Shown here: piece by piece, positions 43,719 through 52,544 of the stretch
Layout: the number at the start of each line of letters is the position of its first letter
How positions within the stretch are numbered: position 1 is the first letter of the stretch
The notes under the pieces: generated by a model
What the model was told of the DNA's origin: nothing
The model's database searches: none
The model's input: only the letters and a program-made list of their open reading frames with translations
Position numbers and translations under genes: made by a program
Assembly (NCBI GenBank): GCA_949294185.1
Contig: CASFGA010000008.1
Coordinates: forward strand, 159,371-223,370
Reading direction: 5' to 3'
Source of the DNA: an uncultured Bacteroides sp.
GTDB lineage: Bacteria; Bacteroidota; Bacteroidia; Bacteroidales; Bacteroidaceae
Length of the DNA: 64,000 nucleotides

Positions 43719-43805
43719 CGGAAGCTGGGGGATTCGAACCCCCGGTACGGTAACCCGTACGGCAGTTTAGCAAACTGCTGGTTTCAGCCACTCACCCAAA
43801 CTTCC
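43719..43805 (-). tRNA. tRNA-Ser (anticodon GCT)
   Basis: An 87-base type II tRNA. Acceptor arms GGAAGTT and AGCTTCC pair with one wobble; the anticodon stem GCAGT/ACTGC encloses TTGCTAA, giving anticodon GCT for AGC/AGU codons. The long variable arm (CGTACGGGTTACCGTA) has the hairpin needed by seryl-tRNA synthetase; T-arm GGGGG-TTCGAAT-CCCCC is perfect. It shares a transcript with tRNA-Glu, 35 bases downstream. Confidence 0.92.
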
Positions 43806-43845
43806 TTTACTCAGTTTCAAGTAGCGTTGTTTCCCAATCGCGGTG

Positions 43846-43877
43846 CAAATGTAGGGGAAGTTTTTTATTCCTGCAAA
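43846..43877 (-). promoter_or_regulatory. Promoter of the tRNA pair
   Basis: Minus-strand TTTG (43874-43877), 20-base spacer, TACATTTG (43846-43853). Transcription should start about 34 bases before the tRNA-Ser 5' end. Confidence 0.8.
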
Positions 43878-43919
43878 CATTTACCTAACTTTTTTATCGC
43901 TTTTTCTTTGGAGATTTAT

Positions 43920-43927
43920 TAACTTTG
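43920..43927 (+). promoter_or_regulatory. -7 promoter box of valS
   Basis: TAACTTTG, a perfect TAnnTTTG box, 52 bases before the valS start; no TTTG at the right distance. It lies back to back with the tRNA promoter. Confidence 0.6.
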
Positions 43928-43979
43928 TCGCCAATTATAAGGATAAGCGTTTAACTCTTAACAAGATAATAGTAAAACA

Positions 43980-46613
43980 ATGGAATTAGCAAGTAAGTAC
44001 AATCCCGCTGATGTGGAGGGAAAATGGTACCAGTATTGGTTGGACAATAAGCTTTTCAGTTCGAAACCCGACGGACGCGAGCCGTATACCGTCGTTATTC
44101 CGCCTCCCAACGTGACTGGTGTGCTCCACATGGGACACATGCTTAACAATACGATACAAGATATATTGGTGCGCCGTGCGCGTATGATGGGGAAGAATGC
44201 CTGTTGGGTTCCCGGAACTGACCATGCATCCATTGCTACCGAGGCGAAGGTGGTGAACAAGCTGGCGCAGCAGGGAATCAAGAAGACGGATCTTACTCGC
44301 GACGAGTTTTTGAAACATGCCTGGGCCTGGACGGAAGAGCACGGGGGGATCATTCTCAAGCAGCTTCGCAAGCTCGGTGCTTCGTGCGACTGGGACCGTA
44401 CAGCCTTTACGATGGATGAAGCCCGCAGCAAAAGTGTTATTAAGGTGTTCGTAGACCTTTATAACAAGGGGCTGATTTATCGTGGCGTGCGCATGGTGAA
44501 CTGGGATCCGAAAGCTCTTACGGCTTTGTCGGACGAGGAAGTAATCTATAAGGAGGAACACAGCAAACTGTATTATCTCCGTTACATGGTGGAGGGGGAT
44601 GCCGAAGGGCGTTATGCGGTGGTTGCCACAACCCGTCCGGAGACAATCATGGGCGATACGGCGATGTGCATCAATCCCAATGACCCGAAAAATGCGTGGC
44701 TGAAAGGGAAAAAGGTCATTGTGCCGTTGGTAAACCGCGTGATTCCGGTGATTGAGGATGACTATGTGGACATCGAGTTCGGTACAGGCTGCCTGAAGGT
44801 TACTCCGGCTCATGATGTGAACGACTATATGTTGGGCGAAAAATATAATTTGCCTTCGATAGACATCTTTAATGATAACGGAACAATCAGCGAAGCGGCA
44901 GGAATGTACGTAGGCATGGATCGTTTCGATGTGCGCAAGCAGATTGCCGTAGACTTGAAGGCGGCCGGACTGTTGGAAAAGGAGGAGGATTACACCAATA
45001 AGGTGGGATTTTCCGAACGTACCAATGTGGCTATCGAGCCGAAGCTCTCCATGCAGTGGTTCTTGAAGATGCAGCATTTTGCAGACATGGCCCTGCCTCC
45101 GGTGATGAATGATGAGCTGAAATTTTATCCTGCCAAATACAAGAATACGTATCGCAACTGGTTGGAGAACATCAAGGACTGGTGTATCAGCCGTCAGCTG
45201 TGGTGGGGACACCGCATCCCGGCTTACTATCTGCCGGAAGGCGGATTCGTGGTGGCCGAAACGCCGGAGCAGGCTCTGGAGCTGGCCAAGCAGAAGACTG
45301 GGCGCGACATGAAGATGGAAGAGTTGCGTCAGGATGACGACTGTCTGGATACGTGGTTCTCTTCTTGGCTGTGGCCTATCTCATTGTTCGACGGTATCAA
45401 CAATCCCGGAAATGATGAGATTAAATATTATTATCCTACCTCCGACCTGGTGACCGGACCGGACATTATCTTTTTCTGGGTGGCCCGAATGATTATGGCG
45501 GGTTATGAATATATGGGCGACATGCCGTTCAGAAACGTTTATTTTACGGGTATCGTGCGCGACAAGATTGGACGGAAGATGTCCAAGTCGCTCGGAAATT
45601 CTCCCGACCCCTTGGAACTTATCGACAAATACGGTGCCGACGGCGTGCGTATGGGCATGATGCTTTCGGCCCCTGCGGGTAACGACATTCTTTTCGATGA
45701 TGCTCTGTGCGAACAAGGCCGCAACTTCAACAACAAGATATGGAATGCCTTCCGCCTTGTAAAGGGATGGCAGACGGCCGACATCGGGCAGCCGGAGTAT
45801 GCGCGTATAGCTGTAGAGTGGTTTGACGCGATGATAAACAAGACGGCTGCGGAGGTAAACGATCTTTTCGGCAAATACCGTCTGAGCGAAGCCCTGATGG
45901 CCGTCTACAAACTCTTCTGGGATGAATTCTCAAGCTGGTATCTGGAACTGGTGAAGCCTGCTTACGGACAGCCGATTGACAAGGTGACCTATGGAAAGAC
46001 TCTGGGATTCTTCGACACTTTGCTGAAGCTGCTGCATCCGTTCATGCCGTTCATCACCGAAGAGCTTTGGCAGCATATTTACGAACGCAAGGCAGGCGAG
46101 AGCATTATGGTGCAGCAGTTGCATACGGCAGACTCATTCGACGAATCTCTTATTGCTCGCTTTGAGGCTGTGAAAGAGGTAATCAGCGGTATTCGTACTG
46201 TCCGCTTGCAGAAGAATATTGCCCAAAAGGAAGCCTTGTCTTTGGAAGTGGTGGGCGAGAGTCCGATAGAGGCATTCAATCCGGTCATTATAAAGTTGTG
46301 CAATCTTTCAAGTATCGCTTCTGTGTCGGTCAAGACGGAAGGTTCGGCTGCCTATATGGTCGGAACGACGGAGTATGCCGTTCCTTTGGGCAATCTTATC
46401 AATGTGGAAGAGGAGTTGAAAAAGCTTGAGGCGGACTTGAAATATCAGGAAGGCTTCTTGCAGAGCGTGCTTAAGAAACTGGGAAATGAAAAGTTCGTAA
46501 GCAAGGCACCGGCCAATGTCATAGAAATGGAGCGCAAGAAGCAGGCTGATGCGGAAACCAAGATTGCGGCACTCAAAGAAAGCATTGCCGCGCTGAAAAA
46601 GGACAATGCGTAA
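43980..46613 (+). CDS. valS: Valyl-tRNA synthetase
   Basis: An 877-residue class I synthetase that charges tRNA-Val. The HIGH motif appears as '[14 protein letters not shown]' (HMGH) at about residues 42-55, and KMSKS as '[10 protein letters not shown]' near 530. The editing domain between them contains '[13 protein letters not shown]', which hydrolyses Thr-tRNA mischarging. The C-terminus is the usual coiled coil of ValRS ('[20 protein letters not shown]'), which binds the tRNA. Length is normal. It heads a dense run of plus-strand genes to 51536; the next gene overlaps or abuts its stop. Confidence 0.97.
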   Translation: MELASKYNPADVEGKWYQYWLDNKLFSSKPDGREPYTVVIPPPNVTGVLHMGHMLNNTIQDILVRRARMMGKNACWVPGTDHASIATEAKVVNKLAQQGIKKTDLTRDEFLKHAWAWTEEHGGIILKQLRKLGASCDWDRTAFTMDEARSKSVIKVFVDLYNKGLIYRGVRMVNWDPKALTALSDEEVIYKEEHSKLYYLRYMVEGDAEGRYAVVATTRPETIMGDTAMCINPNDPKNAWLKGKKVIVPLVNRVIPVIEDDYVDIEFGTGCLKVTPAHDVNDYMLGEKYNLPSIDIFNDNGTISEAAGMYVGMDRFDVRKQIAVDLKAAGLLEKEEDYTNKVGFSERTNVAIEPKLSMQWFLKMQHFADMALPPVMNDELKFYPAKYKNTYRNWLENIKDWCISRQLWWGHRIPAYYLPEGGFVVAETPEQALELAKQKTGRDMKMEELRQDDDCLDTWFSSWLWPISLFDGINNPGNDEIKYYYPTSDLVTGPDIIFFWVARMIMAGYEYMGDMPFRNVYFTGIVRDKIGRKMSKSLGNSPDPLELIDKYGADGVRMGMMLSAPAGNDILFDDALCEQGRNFNNKIWNAFRLVKGWQTADIGQPEYARIAVEWFDAMINKTAAEVNDLFGKYRLSEALMAVYKLFWDEFSSWYLELVKPAYGQPIDKVTYGKTLGFFDTLLKLLHPFMPFITEELWQHIYERKAGESIMVQQLHTADSFDESLIARFEAVKEVISGIRTVRLQKNIAQKEALSLEVVGESPIEAFNPVIIKLCNLSSIASVSVKTEGSAAYMVGTTEYAVPLGNLINVEEELKKLEADLKYQEGFLQSVLKKLGNEKFVSKAPANVIEMERKKQADAETKIAALKESIAALKKDNA

Positions 46614-46623
46614 ATCAGATATC

Positions 46624-47370
46624 ATGCAGACAAGTGACAGTATAGTCATTATCCCTACTTATAATGAGAAGGAGAATATCGAAAACATTATCCGGGCTGT
46701 GTTCGGCCTGGATAAGTGTTTTCATATTTTAGTGATTGAAGACAATTCGCCCGACGGGACGGCCGACATCGTGCGCCGTCTGCAAAAGGAGTTTCCCGAG
46801 CGCCTGTTCATGATCGAGCGGAAGGGAAAGCTCGGTTTGGGCACGGCTTATATTGAGGGATTTAAGTGGGCGATCGAGCGGAGATACGATTATATCTTCG
46901 AGATGGATGCCGACTTCAGCCACAATCCCAACGACCTTCCGCGTCTTTACAAGGCATGTCATGACGAGGGAGGCGATGTGGTGGTCGGGTCGCGCTATAT
47001 AAGCGGCGTGAACGTGGTGAACTGGCCGATGGGGCGGGTGCTGATGTCTTATTTCGCCTCAAAGTATGTGCGTTTCATTACGGGTATCCCTGTGCATGAC
47101 ACTACGGCTGGATTCGTATGCTACCGTCGCGGAGTGTTGGAGACTATTCCGTTGGACCGGATTCGCTTCAAGGGATATGCCTTTCAGATAGAGATGAAGT
47201 TTACCGCCTATAAATGCAAATTTAATGTGGTGGAGGTGCCGGTCATTTTCATCAACCGTGAACTGGGTACTTCGAAGATGAACAGCAGTATTTTCGGCGA
47301 GGCGGTGTTTGGAGTGATCCGGCTGAAATGGGACAGCTGGTTCAAGAAATATCCTGTAAAACAAAAATAA
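46624..47370 (+). CDS. Polyprenol-phosphate mannosyltransferase-like GT2 glycosyltransferase
   Basis: A 248-residue soluble GT2 enzyme. The start at 46624 (MQTSDSIVIIPTYNEKENI) places the first strand at the N-terminus as in the family; an upstream ATG at 46606 overlaps the end of valS. Key elements: 'IVIIPTYNEKENIE', 'VIEDNSPDGTADI', the DxD sugar-nucleotide site in 'FEMDADFSHNP', and 'GSRYISGVNVVNWP' followed by 'DTTAGFVCYRRG'. These match dolichol- or undecaprenol-phosphate mannose synthases that move mannose or glucosamine from a nucleotide to the lipid carrier at the inner membrane. Without C-terminal helices it is of the soluble DPM type. Likely used for glycan or protein O-glycosylation. 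Confidence 0.88.
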   Translation: MQTSDSIVIIPTYNEKENIENIIRAVFGLDKCFHILVIEDNSPDGTADIVRRLQKEFPERLFMIERKGKLGLGTAYIEGFKWAIERRYDYIFEMDADFSHNPNDLPRLYKACHDEGGDVVVGSRYISGVNVVNWPMGRVLMSYFASKYVRFITGIPVHDTTAGFVCYRRGVLETIPLDRIRFKGYAFQIEMKFTAYKCKFNVVEVPVIFINRELGTSKMNSSIFGEAVFGVIRLKWDSWFKKYPVKQK

Positions 47371-47377
47371 GACAGTT

Positions 47378-48712
47378 ATGCTTTGGATACACAATGCGAT
47401 TATCGTGAATGAAGGCAGGCGGTTTGCCGGTTCTGTCGTAGTCGACGGAGAGGTAATCCGTGAGGTATTGGAGGGGGATATGCGCCCTTCGTCGGAGTGT
47501 GACAGTGAGATAGACGCGCACGGATGCTTTCTGATGCCGGGAGTGATTGATGACCACGTTCATTTCCGCGACCCGGGCCTGACCCACAAGGCAGATATGG
47601 CGACCGAAACGGCTGCTGCCGCGGCGGGAGGCGTGACTTCATTCATGGATATGCCGAACTGCAATCCGCAGACCACAACGATAGAGGCGCTTGAAGACAA
47701 GTTTGCCGATGCCGCCACCAAGTGTGTGGTGAACTATTCGTTTTATTTCGGGGCGACAAACAGCAATGCCGACCTGCTTAAAGAGCTTGACAAGACCCGT
47801 GTCTGCGGCGTGAAGCTCTTTATGGGAGCCAGTACAGGGAATATGCTTGTCGACCGGATGGAAACGCTCCGGCGGATTTTTTCCGAGGCGGGGATGCTCA
47901 TCGCGACACATTGTGAAGACCAGTCCGTCATCCGCCGGAATACGGAACTGTTCAAGGAAAAATACGGAGAAGATCCGGATATATCCTGCCATCCGCTGAT
48001 CCGGAGTGAGGAAGCCTGTTGGGAGTCGTCGTCATTGGCTGTCCGGCTTGCCAGGGAAACGGGGGCCCGTCTGCATATCCTGCATGTGAGCACGGCTCGT
48101 GAGTTGGATTTGTTTGAAGACAAGCCGCTTTCGGAAAAGCGGATTACCGCCGAAGCTTGTGTTTCCCATCTGATGTTCTGTGATGACGACTATAAGACAT
48201 TGGGCGCGCGTATCAAGTGCAATCCAAGTGTCAAGACCCGCAGAGACCGCGATGCTTTGCGTCGGGTACTGACGACAGACCGTATTGATGTGGTGGGGAC
48301 AGACCATGCTCCCCATCTTCTCTCGGAGAAGCAGGGCGGTGCTTTGAAGGCGGTGTCGGGCATGCCGATGCTTCAGTTTTCGTTGGTCAGCATGTTTGAA
48401 CTGGTGCGTGAAGGCGTTCTTACGGTAGAGCAGGTGGTACAGAAAATGTGTCATGCTCCTGCCGAACTGTTCCAGATAAAGGGACGCGGCTATATTCGGC
48501 CGGGTTATCAGGCCGATTTGGTTATGGTTAACCCGGATTATGAATGGCATCTTACGCCCGCTTGCATACGGAGCAAATGCGGGTGGAGTCCGATGGAAAA
48601 CCAGACATTCCATGCACGGGTTGAAAAGACATGGGTCAACGGAGCATTGGTATATAGTGATGAAAAAGTGGATACCTCGCATCGCGGGCAGGCTTTGATA
48701 TTTGAGCGGTAG
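47378..48712 (+). CDS. pyrC: Dihydroorotase
   Basis: A 444-residue zinc amidohydrolase that closes carbamoyl-aspartate into dihydroorotate in pyrimidine synthesis. The metal site starts with 'PGVIDDHVHFRDPGLTHKAD' (HxH plus the substrate Arg). It continues with 'VCGVKLFMGASTGN', where the bridging carboxylated Lys is expected, 'IATHCED', 'HILHVSTARELDLF' and the catalytic Asp in 'VVGTDHAPHLLSEK'. The length and 'DPGLTHK' type point to the class I (PyrC2/AllB-like) group; allantoinase is an alternative but the lone pyr context and 'FRDPG' favour dihydroorotase. It begins 7 bases after the glycosyltransferase gene. Confidence 0.9.
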   Translation: MLWIHNAIIVNEGRRFAGSVVVDGEVIREVLEGDMRPSSECDSEIDAHGCFLMPGVIDDHVHFRDPGLTHKADMATETAAAAAGGVTSFMDMPNCNPQTTTIEALEDKFADAATKCVVNYSFYFGATNSNADLLKELDKTRVCGVKLFMGASTGNMLVDRMETLRRIFSEAGMLIATHCEDQSVIRRNTELFKEKYGEDPDISCHPLIRSEEACWESSSLAVRLARETGARLHILHVSTARELDLFEDKPLSEKRITAEACVSHLMFCDDDYKTLGARIKCNPSVKTRRDRDALRRVLTTDRIDVVGTDHAPHLLSEKQGGALKAVSGMPMLQFSLVSMFELVREGVLTVEQVVQKMCHAPAELFQIKGRGYIRPGYQADLVMVNPDYEWHLTPACIRSKCGWSPMENQTFHARVEKTWVNGALVYSDEKVDTSHRGQALIFER

Positions 48713-48715
48713 GAT

Positions 48716-49615
48716 ATGGCAGGCGTGAAAGGGAGAATGGCTTATGAAATCCATGATTTGGCAGGGTATATCAACTGGATATACTTCTTTCATGCGTGGG
48801 GCTTTCAGCCGCGGTTTGCTTCGATTGCCGATATACACGGCTGCGATGCCTGCCGTGCGGGCTGGTTGGCCGGATTCCCGACGGAAGAACGCAGCAAGGC
48901 TGCCGAAGCGATGCAGTTGCATAAAGAAGCCATGCGTATGCTGAATGCATTGGACGGCTCTTATAAAGTGTATGCCGTCTATCGTCTGATGGAGGCGAAC
49001 TCGGATGGGGACAATCTGCTGTTGGAAGGGAAAACTTTTCCTTTGCTGCGCCAACAGAATGTGTCTGCAGGCAAATTGTTTCTTTGCCTGAGCGACTTTG
49101 TCCGTCCGGTCTCTTCCGGTGTCGTTGATACGGTAGGAGCGTTTGCCACGACTGTGGATGCGGAGATGGAGGAACTTTATCCTGATGACGGTTACAGGCG
49201 GCTGTTGGTAAAGACACTGGCAGAGCGTCTGGCTGAGGCCGCGGCGGAAAAGATGCACGAAAAGATTCGTAAGGAAGTGTGGGGGTATGCCAAAGATGAG
49301 ATGCTTACAGTGAAACAGATGTTGCATGAGGAATATCAGGGAATACGTCCGGCTGTGGGATATCCTTCATTGCCTGATATGTCCGTCTGTTTCCTGCTTG
49401 ATGAGTTGCTGGACATGGGCGGTATCGGCATCCGGCTGACGGAAAACGGGATGATGCAGCCTCATGCCTCTGTTTGCGGACTGATGTTTGCCCATCCTGC
49501 CTCGCATTATTTCTCTGTCGGGAAGATTGATGAAGAGCAGTTGGCCGACTATGCCCGTCGCCGGGGATATGCGTTGGAAGAAATGAGAAAGTATTTGACA
49601 GGAAATTTAGAATGA
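48716..49615 (+). CDS. Stand-alone MetH reactivation domain protein
   Basis: A 299-residue protein equal in length and pattern to the C-terminal activation domain of cobalamin-dependent methionine synthase, but encoded alone. The matching parts are 'YINWIYFFHAWGF' (18-30, the domain's first helix), 'GIRPAVGYPSLPD' (209-221, the AdoMet-binding RxxxGY loop) and 'ASVCGLMFAHPASHYFSVGKI' (251-271). This domain binds S-adenosylmethionine and, with a flavodoxin, re-methylates inactive cob(II)alamin. It implies that this organism has MetH lacking that domain, encoded elsewhere. It lies 3 bases after pyrC and 4 before the phosphoesterase gene. Confidence 0.85.
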   Translation: MAGVKGRMAYEIHDLAGYINWIYFFHAWGFQPRFASIADIHGCDACRAGWLAGFPTEERSKAAEAMQLHKEAMRMLNALDGSYKVYAVYRLMEANSDGDNLLLEGKTFPLLRQQNVSAGKLFLCLSDFVRPVSSGVVDTVGAFATTVDAEMEELYPDDGYRRLLVKTLAERLAEAAAEKMHEKIRKEVWGYAKDEMLTVKQMLHEEYQGIRPAVGYPSLPDMSVCFLLDELLDMGGIGIRLTENGMMQPHASVCGLMFAHPASHYFSVGKIDEEQLADYARRRGYALEEMRKYLTGNLE

Positions 49616-49619
49616 AGAT

Positions 49620-50774
49620 ATGATTTTGTTACGGGTGTCTCTGCTGTTGCTGATTCTGCTGTTGCTGCCGGAGTGGTATATATATAAGGTGTATGTCCGC
49701 CGCTGGCGAAACGGGTGGTTAAGGCGGCTGTATATGTTGCCTGGGCTCATTCTGCTTTTGGGACTGCTTGTCTTTATCGTTGCCAATGAGATGTTGCGCG
49801 ACGGGTTTGGCATTTATCTGATAGTGACATTGTGTGTTGTCGTTCCCAAGGCGGTATTTGTCTTGTTCAGCCTTTTGCTCCGTGCGGCAGGCCGGTTGGT
49901 GAAGTGCGGCATTCCGCATGGGACGCTTTCCTTGCTTCCGGCTTTGGCTACATTCGGCTATATATGCTTTGGTGCGATAGAGGGGAAAGAGCATTTTCAG
50001 GTAAAGGAAGTCACGTTTGTTTCCCCCGATCTGCCCGCCTCCTTCGACGGATACCGTGTCTTGCAGATATCAGACATCCATTCCGGCAGTTGGAACGGAA
50101 ACTCTGCCGCCTTGCAAGAGGCCATGTCCCTTTGTCTTGCCCAGTGTCCGGATTTGGCCGTGTTTACGGGCGACTTGGTAAACAGCCGTGCTGACGAGAT
50201 GAAGAATCTGATGCCGGTCTTTTCCCGGCTGAAAGCAAAAGACGGTGTCTTTTCTGTTTTGGGAAACCATGATTATGCCACTTATACGCATTGGGATTCG
50301 GAGGCTGACCGTCTGGCGAATATTGATTCACTGATTGCCCGGGAGAACCGGATGGGGTGGCAGATGCTGATGAACGAGCATCGGATTATTCGTCGCGGAA
50401 ACGATTCGATAGCTTTGGTAGGGGTGGAGAACAGTGGAAATCCTCCTTTCCCCGACAAAGGTGATTTGCCGAAGGCGTTGCGCGGGACGGAAGGGATGTT
50501 CAAGATTCTTTTGAGTCATGATCCTACCCATTGGCGTCGGGAGGTATTGCCGGAAACGGATATCCAACTGATGCTGGCCGGGCATACGCACGACATGCAG
50601 GTCAGGCTGTTCGGCTTTTCGGTTTCGCGGTTCATTTATCCGGAGCATCGGGGACTGTATCTGCAAGGGAAGCGCGGACTTTATGTCAATGTGGGACTGG
50701 GCTTTGTGCTTTTCCCGATGCGCCTGGGAGCGTGGCCTGAAATTACTGTCATCACACTGAAAAAAGGAAATTAG
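49620..50774 (+). CDS. Membrane-bound metallophosphoesterase
   Basis: A 384-residue protein with four N-terminal membrane helices (residues 1 to about 130) and a calcineurin-like phosphoesterase domain on the outside. The two-metal site is complete: 'VLQISDIHSGSW' (D-x-H), 'LAVFTGDLVNSR' (GD), 'VFSVLGNHDYATYT' (GNHD), 'ILLSHDPTHW' and 'MLAGHTHDMQVR' (GHTH). This set is typical of the YkuE/YaeI-like group, which may hydrolyse lipid-linked phosphates. It overlaps no neighbour but is only 4 bases after the MetH-domain gene, followed 30 bases later by plsC, so a lipid role fits. Confidence 0.88.
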   Translation: MILLRVSLLLLILLLLPEWYIYKVYVRRWRNGWLRRLYMLPGLILLLGLLVFIVANEMLRDGFGIYLIVTLCVVVPKAVFVLFSLLLRAAGRLVKCGIPHGTLSLLPALATFGYICFGAIEGKEHFQVKEVTFVSPDLPASFDGYRVLQISDIHSGSWNGNSAALQEAMSLCLAQCPDLAVFTGDLVNSRADEMKNLMPVFSRLKAKDGVFSVLGNHDYATYTHWDSEADRLANIDSLIARENRMGWQMLMNEHRIIRRGNDSIALVGVENSGNPPFPDKGDLPKALRGTEGMFKILLSHDPTHWRREVLPETDIQLMLAGHTHDMQVRLFGFSVSRFIYPEHRGLYLQGKRGLYVNVGLGFVLFPMRLGAWPEITVITLKKGN

Positions 50775-50804
50775 TCATTTAACATTAATAACCATCAACG
50801 AACT

Positions 50805-51536
50805 ATGAGATTTTTGTATATCGTTTATCAGATTTGCATCGGACTCCCTATATTTTTGGTGCTGACATTTTTGACGGCTGTCACCACTACGGTGGGGTGT
50901 TGGTTGGGCAACGGACATTTTTGGGGATACTATCCCGGAAAAATCTGGTCACAGCTTACGTGCCTTGTCTTCCTGATTCCGGTGAAGGTTGAAGGGCGTG
51001 AAAACCTTGACCACAAGACTTCTTATGTGTTTCTTGCCAATCATCAGGGAGCGTTTGACATATTCCTGATTTATGGTTTCTTAGGAAGAAACTTCAAGTG
51101 GATGATGAAGCAAAGTCTGCGAAAGATACCTTTTGTGGGGAAAGCATGTGCATCAGCCGGATTTATCTTCGTAGACAGATCGAGTCCCCGCATGATTTAT
51201 AAAACCATCAAGCATGCTGAAAAAGTGCTGACTGACGGTACCTCACTGATGGTTTTCCCGGAGGGAAGGCGGACTTTTACCGGCCACATGAATGAATTTA
51301 AAAAGGGTGCTTTTTTCATTGCAGACCAATTACAGCTGCCTGTCGTGCCGATGACAATCAACGGCTCGTTTGATGTTCTGCCGCGCACGGGCAAGCTGCT
51401 TTCCCGTCATCCGCTGACACTTACCATCCATCCCCCTATCTGTCCGTTGGGAAAGAAAGGCCCGGAAAATCTTGAAATGCTGATGACGGAATCCTATAAG
51501 TCTATATCAGGCGGTTTGGAGCAGAAATACAGATGA
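50805..51536 (+). CDS. plsC: 1-acyl-sn-glycerol-3-phosphate acyltransferase
   Basis: A 243-residue integral-membrane acyltransferase that makes phosphatidic acid by adding the second acyl chain to lysophosphatidate. The catalytic NHxxxxD motif is seen as 'LANHQGAFDIFL', the phosphate-binding block as 'GFIFVDRSSPR', and 'VFPEGRRTFTG' with the EGxR motif. N-terminal hydrophobic segments ('YIVYQICIGLPIFLVLTFLT') anchor it in the inner membrane. Length is normal. It is the last gene of the valS-to-plsC run, ending at the terminator at 51587-51634. Confidence 0.93.
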   Translation: MRFLYIVYQICIGLPIFLVLTFLTAVTTTVGCWLGNGHFWGYYPGKIWSQLTCLVFLIPVKVEGRENLDHKTSYVFLANHQGAFDIFLIYGFLGRNFKWMMKQSLRKIPFVGKACASAGFIFVDRSSPRMIYKTIKHAEKVLTDGTSLMVFPEGRRTFTGHMNEFKKGAFFIADQLQLPVVPMTINGSFDVLPRTGKLLSRHPLTLTIHPPICPLGKKGPENLEMLMTESYKSISGGLEQKYR

Positions 51537-51586
51537 TTTGCCCGGCATGCAAAAATGATATTGCAGTAATGAAAAAATGATATGAA

Positions 51587-51634
51587 AAGAGCGGCCGCAC
51601 TTGTTGTCTGTATCAGCGAAGTGCGGCTGCTCTT
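51587..51634. terminator. Bidirectional terminator
   Basis: Sixteen-base arms AAGAGCGGCCGCACTT (51587-51602) and AAGTGCGGCTGCTCTT (51619-51634) with one wobble, A-rich before and ATAAAT after. It lies between plsC and the convergent lipoprotein gene. Confidence 0.88.
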
Positions 51635-51660
51635 ATAAATATGAATCAAGATGAAATCTG

Positions 51661-52359
51661 TCAGTTCATAGCCCGTATCTTTTCCATGTTGCTGCGGGCT
51701 GCGGTGATGTAATCCTTTATCATCGGATTGTTTTTGAACGAATCAGGTGCCTTGTTCACAATCTCTTCCATGACAGGAGTCAGGAACGGAAAAGGCATGT
51801 TGTTGCCAATCAGGATGAATATTCCCGGACCCAAAGCATTGTTATAATTATCCTGAATGAAAGATTTTACGAGATTGTTTCTTTCTTCCAGCAGGTCAGC
51901 GCGTTTTTGGGATATTTCATTCTGTTCCTTTTCTCCGTAAGAACCGTCCATGATCAGGCGGCTTTCTTCATATTCCACTTCCGATGTACGGTCGTCCAGT
52001 GAGTTCTGGCTCATCATGAAGTCGTTGAAACAGTTGTTTAGCGGCGTGCCCTTGATGGTTATCCGCGCATTGTCTATCTGGATGGAAATGTTTCCCGGTT
52101 CGAGAACAAAAGGCATAATCCGGTTGTTGTCCATATATAGCAGAGCCAGTACCGTAGAATCGACCTTTCCTTTCATTTTGAAAAGGCCGTGAATGACTTC
52201 CGCTGAATCGACATTGACCAGTCCGTCGCCTGCCGGAACCTTGATGAAAAGCATTTTCCCGTCCAAGGTAGAAACAGAAGAAGCTCCCTCTATCTTATAT
52301 TTTTTTGCACACGAAGAGCAAAGAATCGCACACAACAGGAAAAAATAAAGCCTATACAT
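51661..52359 (-). CDS. Lipoprotein with a DUF4369-like domain
   Basis: A 232-residue lipoprotein. The start at 52359 follows a good Shine-Dalgarno (CAAAGGAGATTTC) and opens a signal ending LCSSC (Cys 17). The mature part has the DUF4369 pattern found at the start of many Bacteroides thiol-disulfide proteins: 'YKIEGASSVSTLDGKMLFIK', 'VNVDSAEVIHGLFKMKGKVD', 'PFVLEPGNISIQID' and 'ITIKGTPLNNCFNDFM'. A helical region follows but the thioredoxin domain that usually comes next is missing, so it is a stand-alone DUF4369 protein of unknown function at the inner or outer membrane. Its -7 box lies at 52387-52394. Confidence 0.85.
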   Translation of the reverse strand: MYRLYFFLLCAILCSSCAKKYKIEGASSVSTLDGKMLFIKVPAGDGLVNVDSAEVIHGLFKMKGKVDSTVLALLYMDNNRIMPFVLEPGNISIQIDNARITIKGTPLNNCFNDFMMSQNSLDDRTSEVEYEESRLIMDGSYGEKEQNEISQKRADLLEERNNLVKSFIQDNYNNALGPGIFILIGNNMPFPFLTPVMEEIVNKAPDSFKNNPMIKDYITAARSNMEKIRAMN

Positions 52360-52386
52360 GAAATCTCCTTTGTTGAAATTACGCAG

Positions 52387-52394
52387 CAAAGGTA
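52387..52394 (-). promoter_or_regulatory. -7 promoter box of the DUF4369 gene
   Basis: Minus-strand TACCTTTG, a perfect TAnnTTTG box, 28 bases before the ATG at 52359. It overlaps a longer in-frame extension of the gene, which supports the shorter start. Confidence 0.7.
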
Positions 52395-52486
52395 TAATCT
52401 TTCGGTTAGGGTAGGAAAAAAATTATCATAAATTAAACTATATAGAGGATTATTACTTATTTCCCGTGTGGTGTCTTTTTTTTTAC

Positions 52487-52494
52487 TACATTTG
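52487..52494 (+). promoter_or_regulatory. -7 promoter box of the S46 peptidase gene
   Basis: TACATTTG, a perfect TAnnTTTG box, 50 bases before the start at 52545. The -33 position shows no clear TTTG. Confidence 0.65.
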
Positions 52495-52544
52495 CAGCTT
52501 AGACAAACAGACAAGCAGAAATAACTAAAATCTGAAATAAAGCG

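Noticed and set aside
43986..45212. Minus-strand open frame inside valS
   Set aside because: It is antisense to conserved ValRS sequence and has no motif or promoter.
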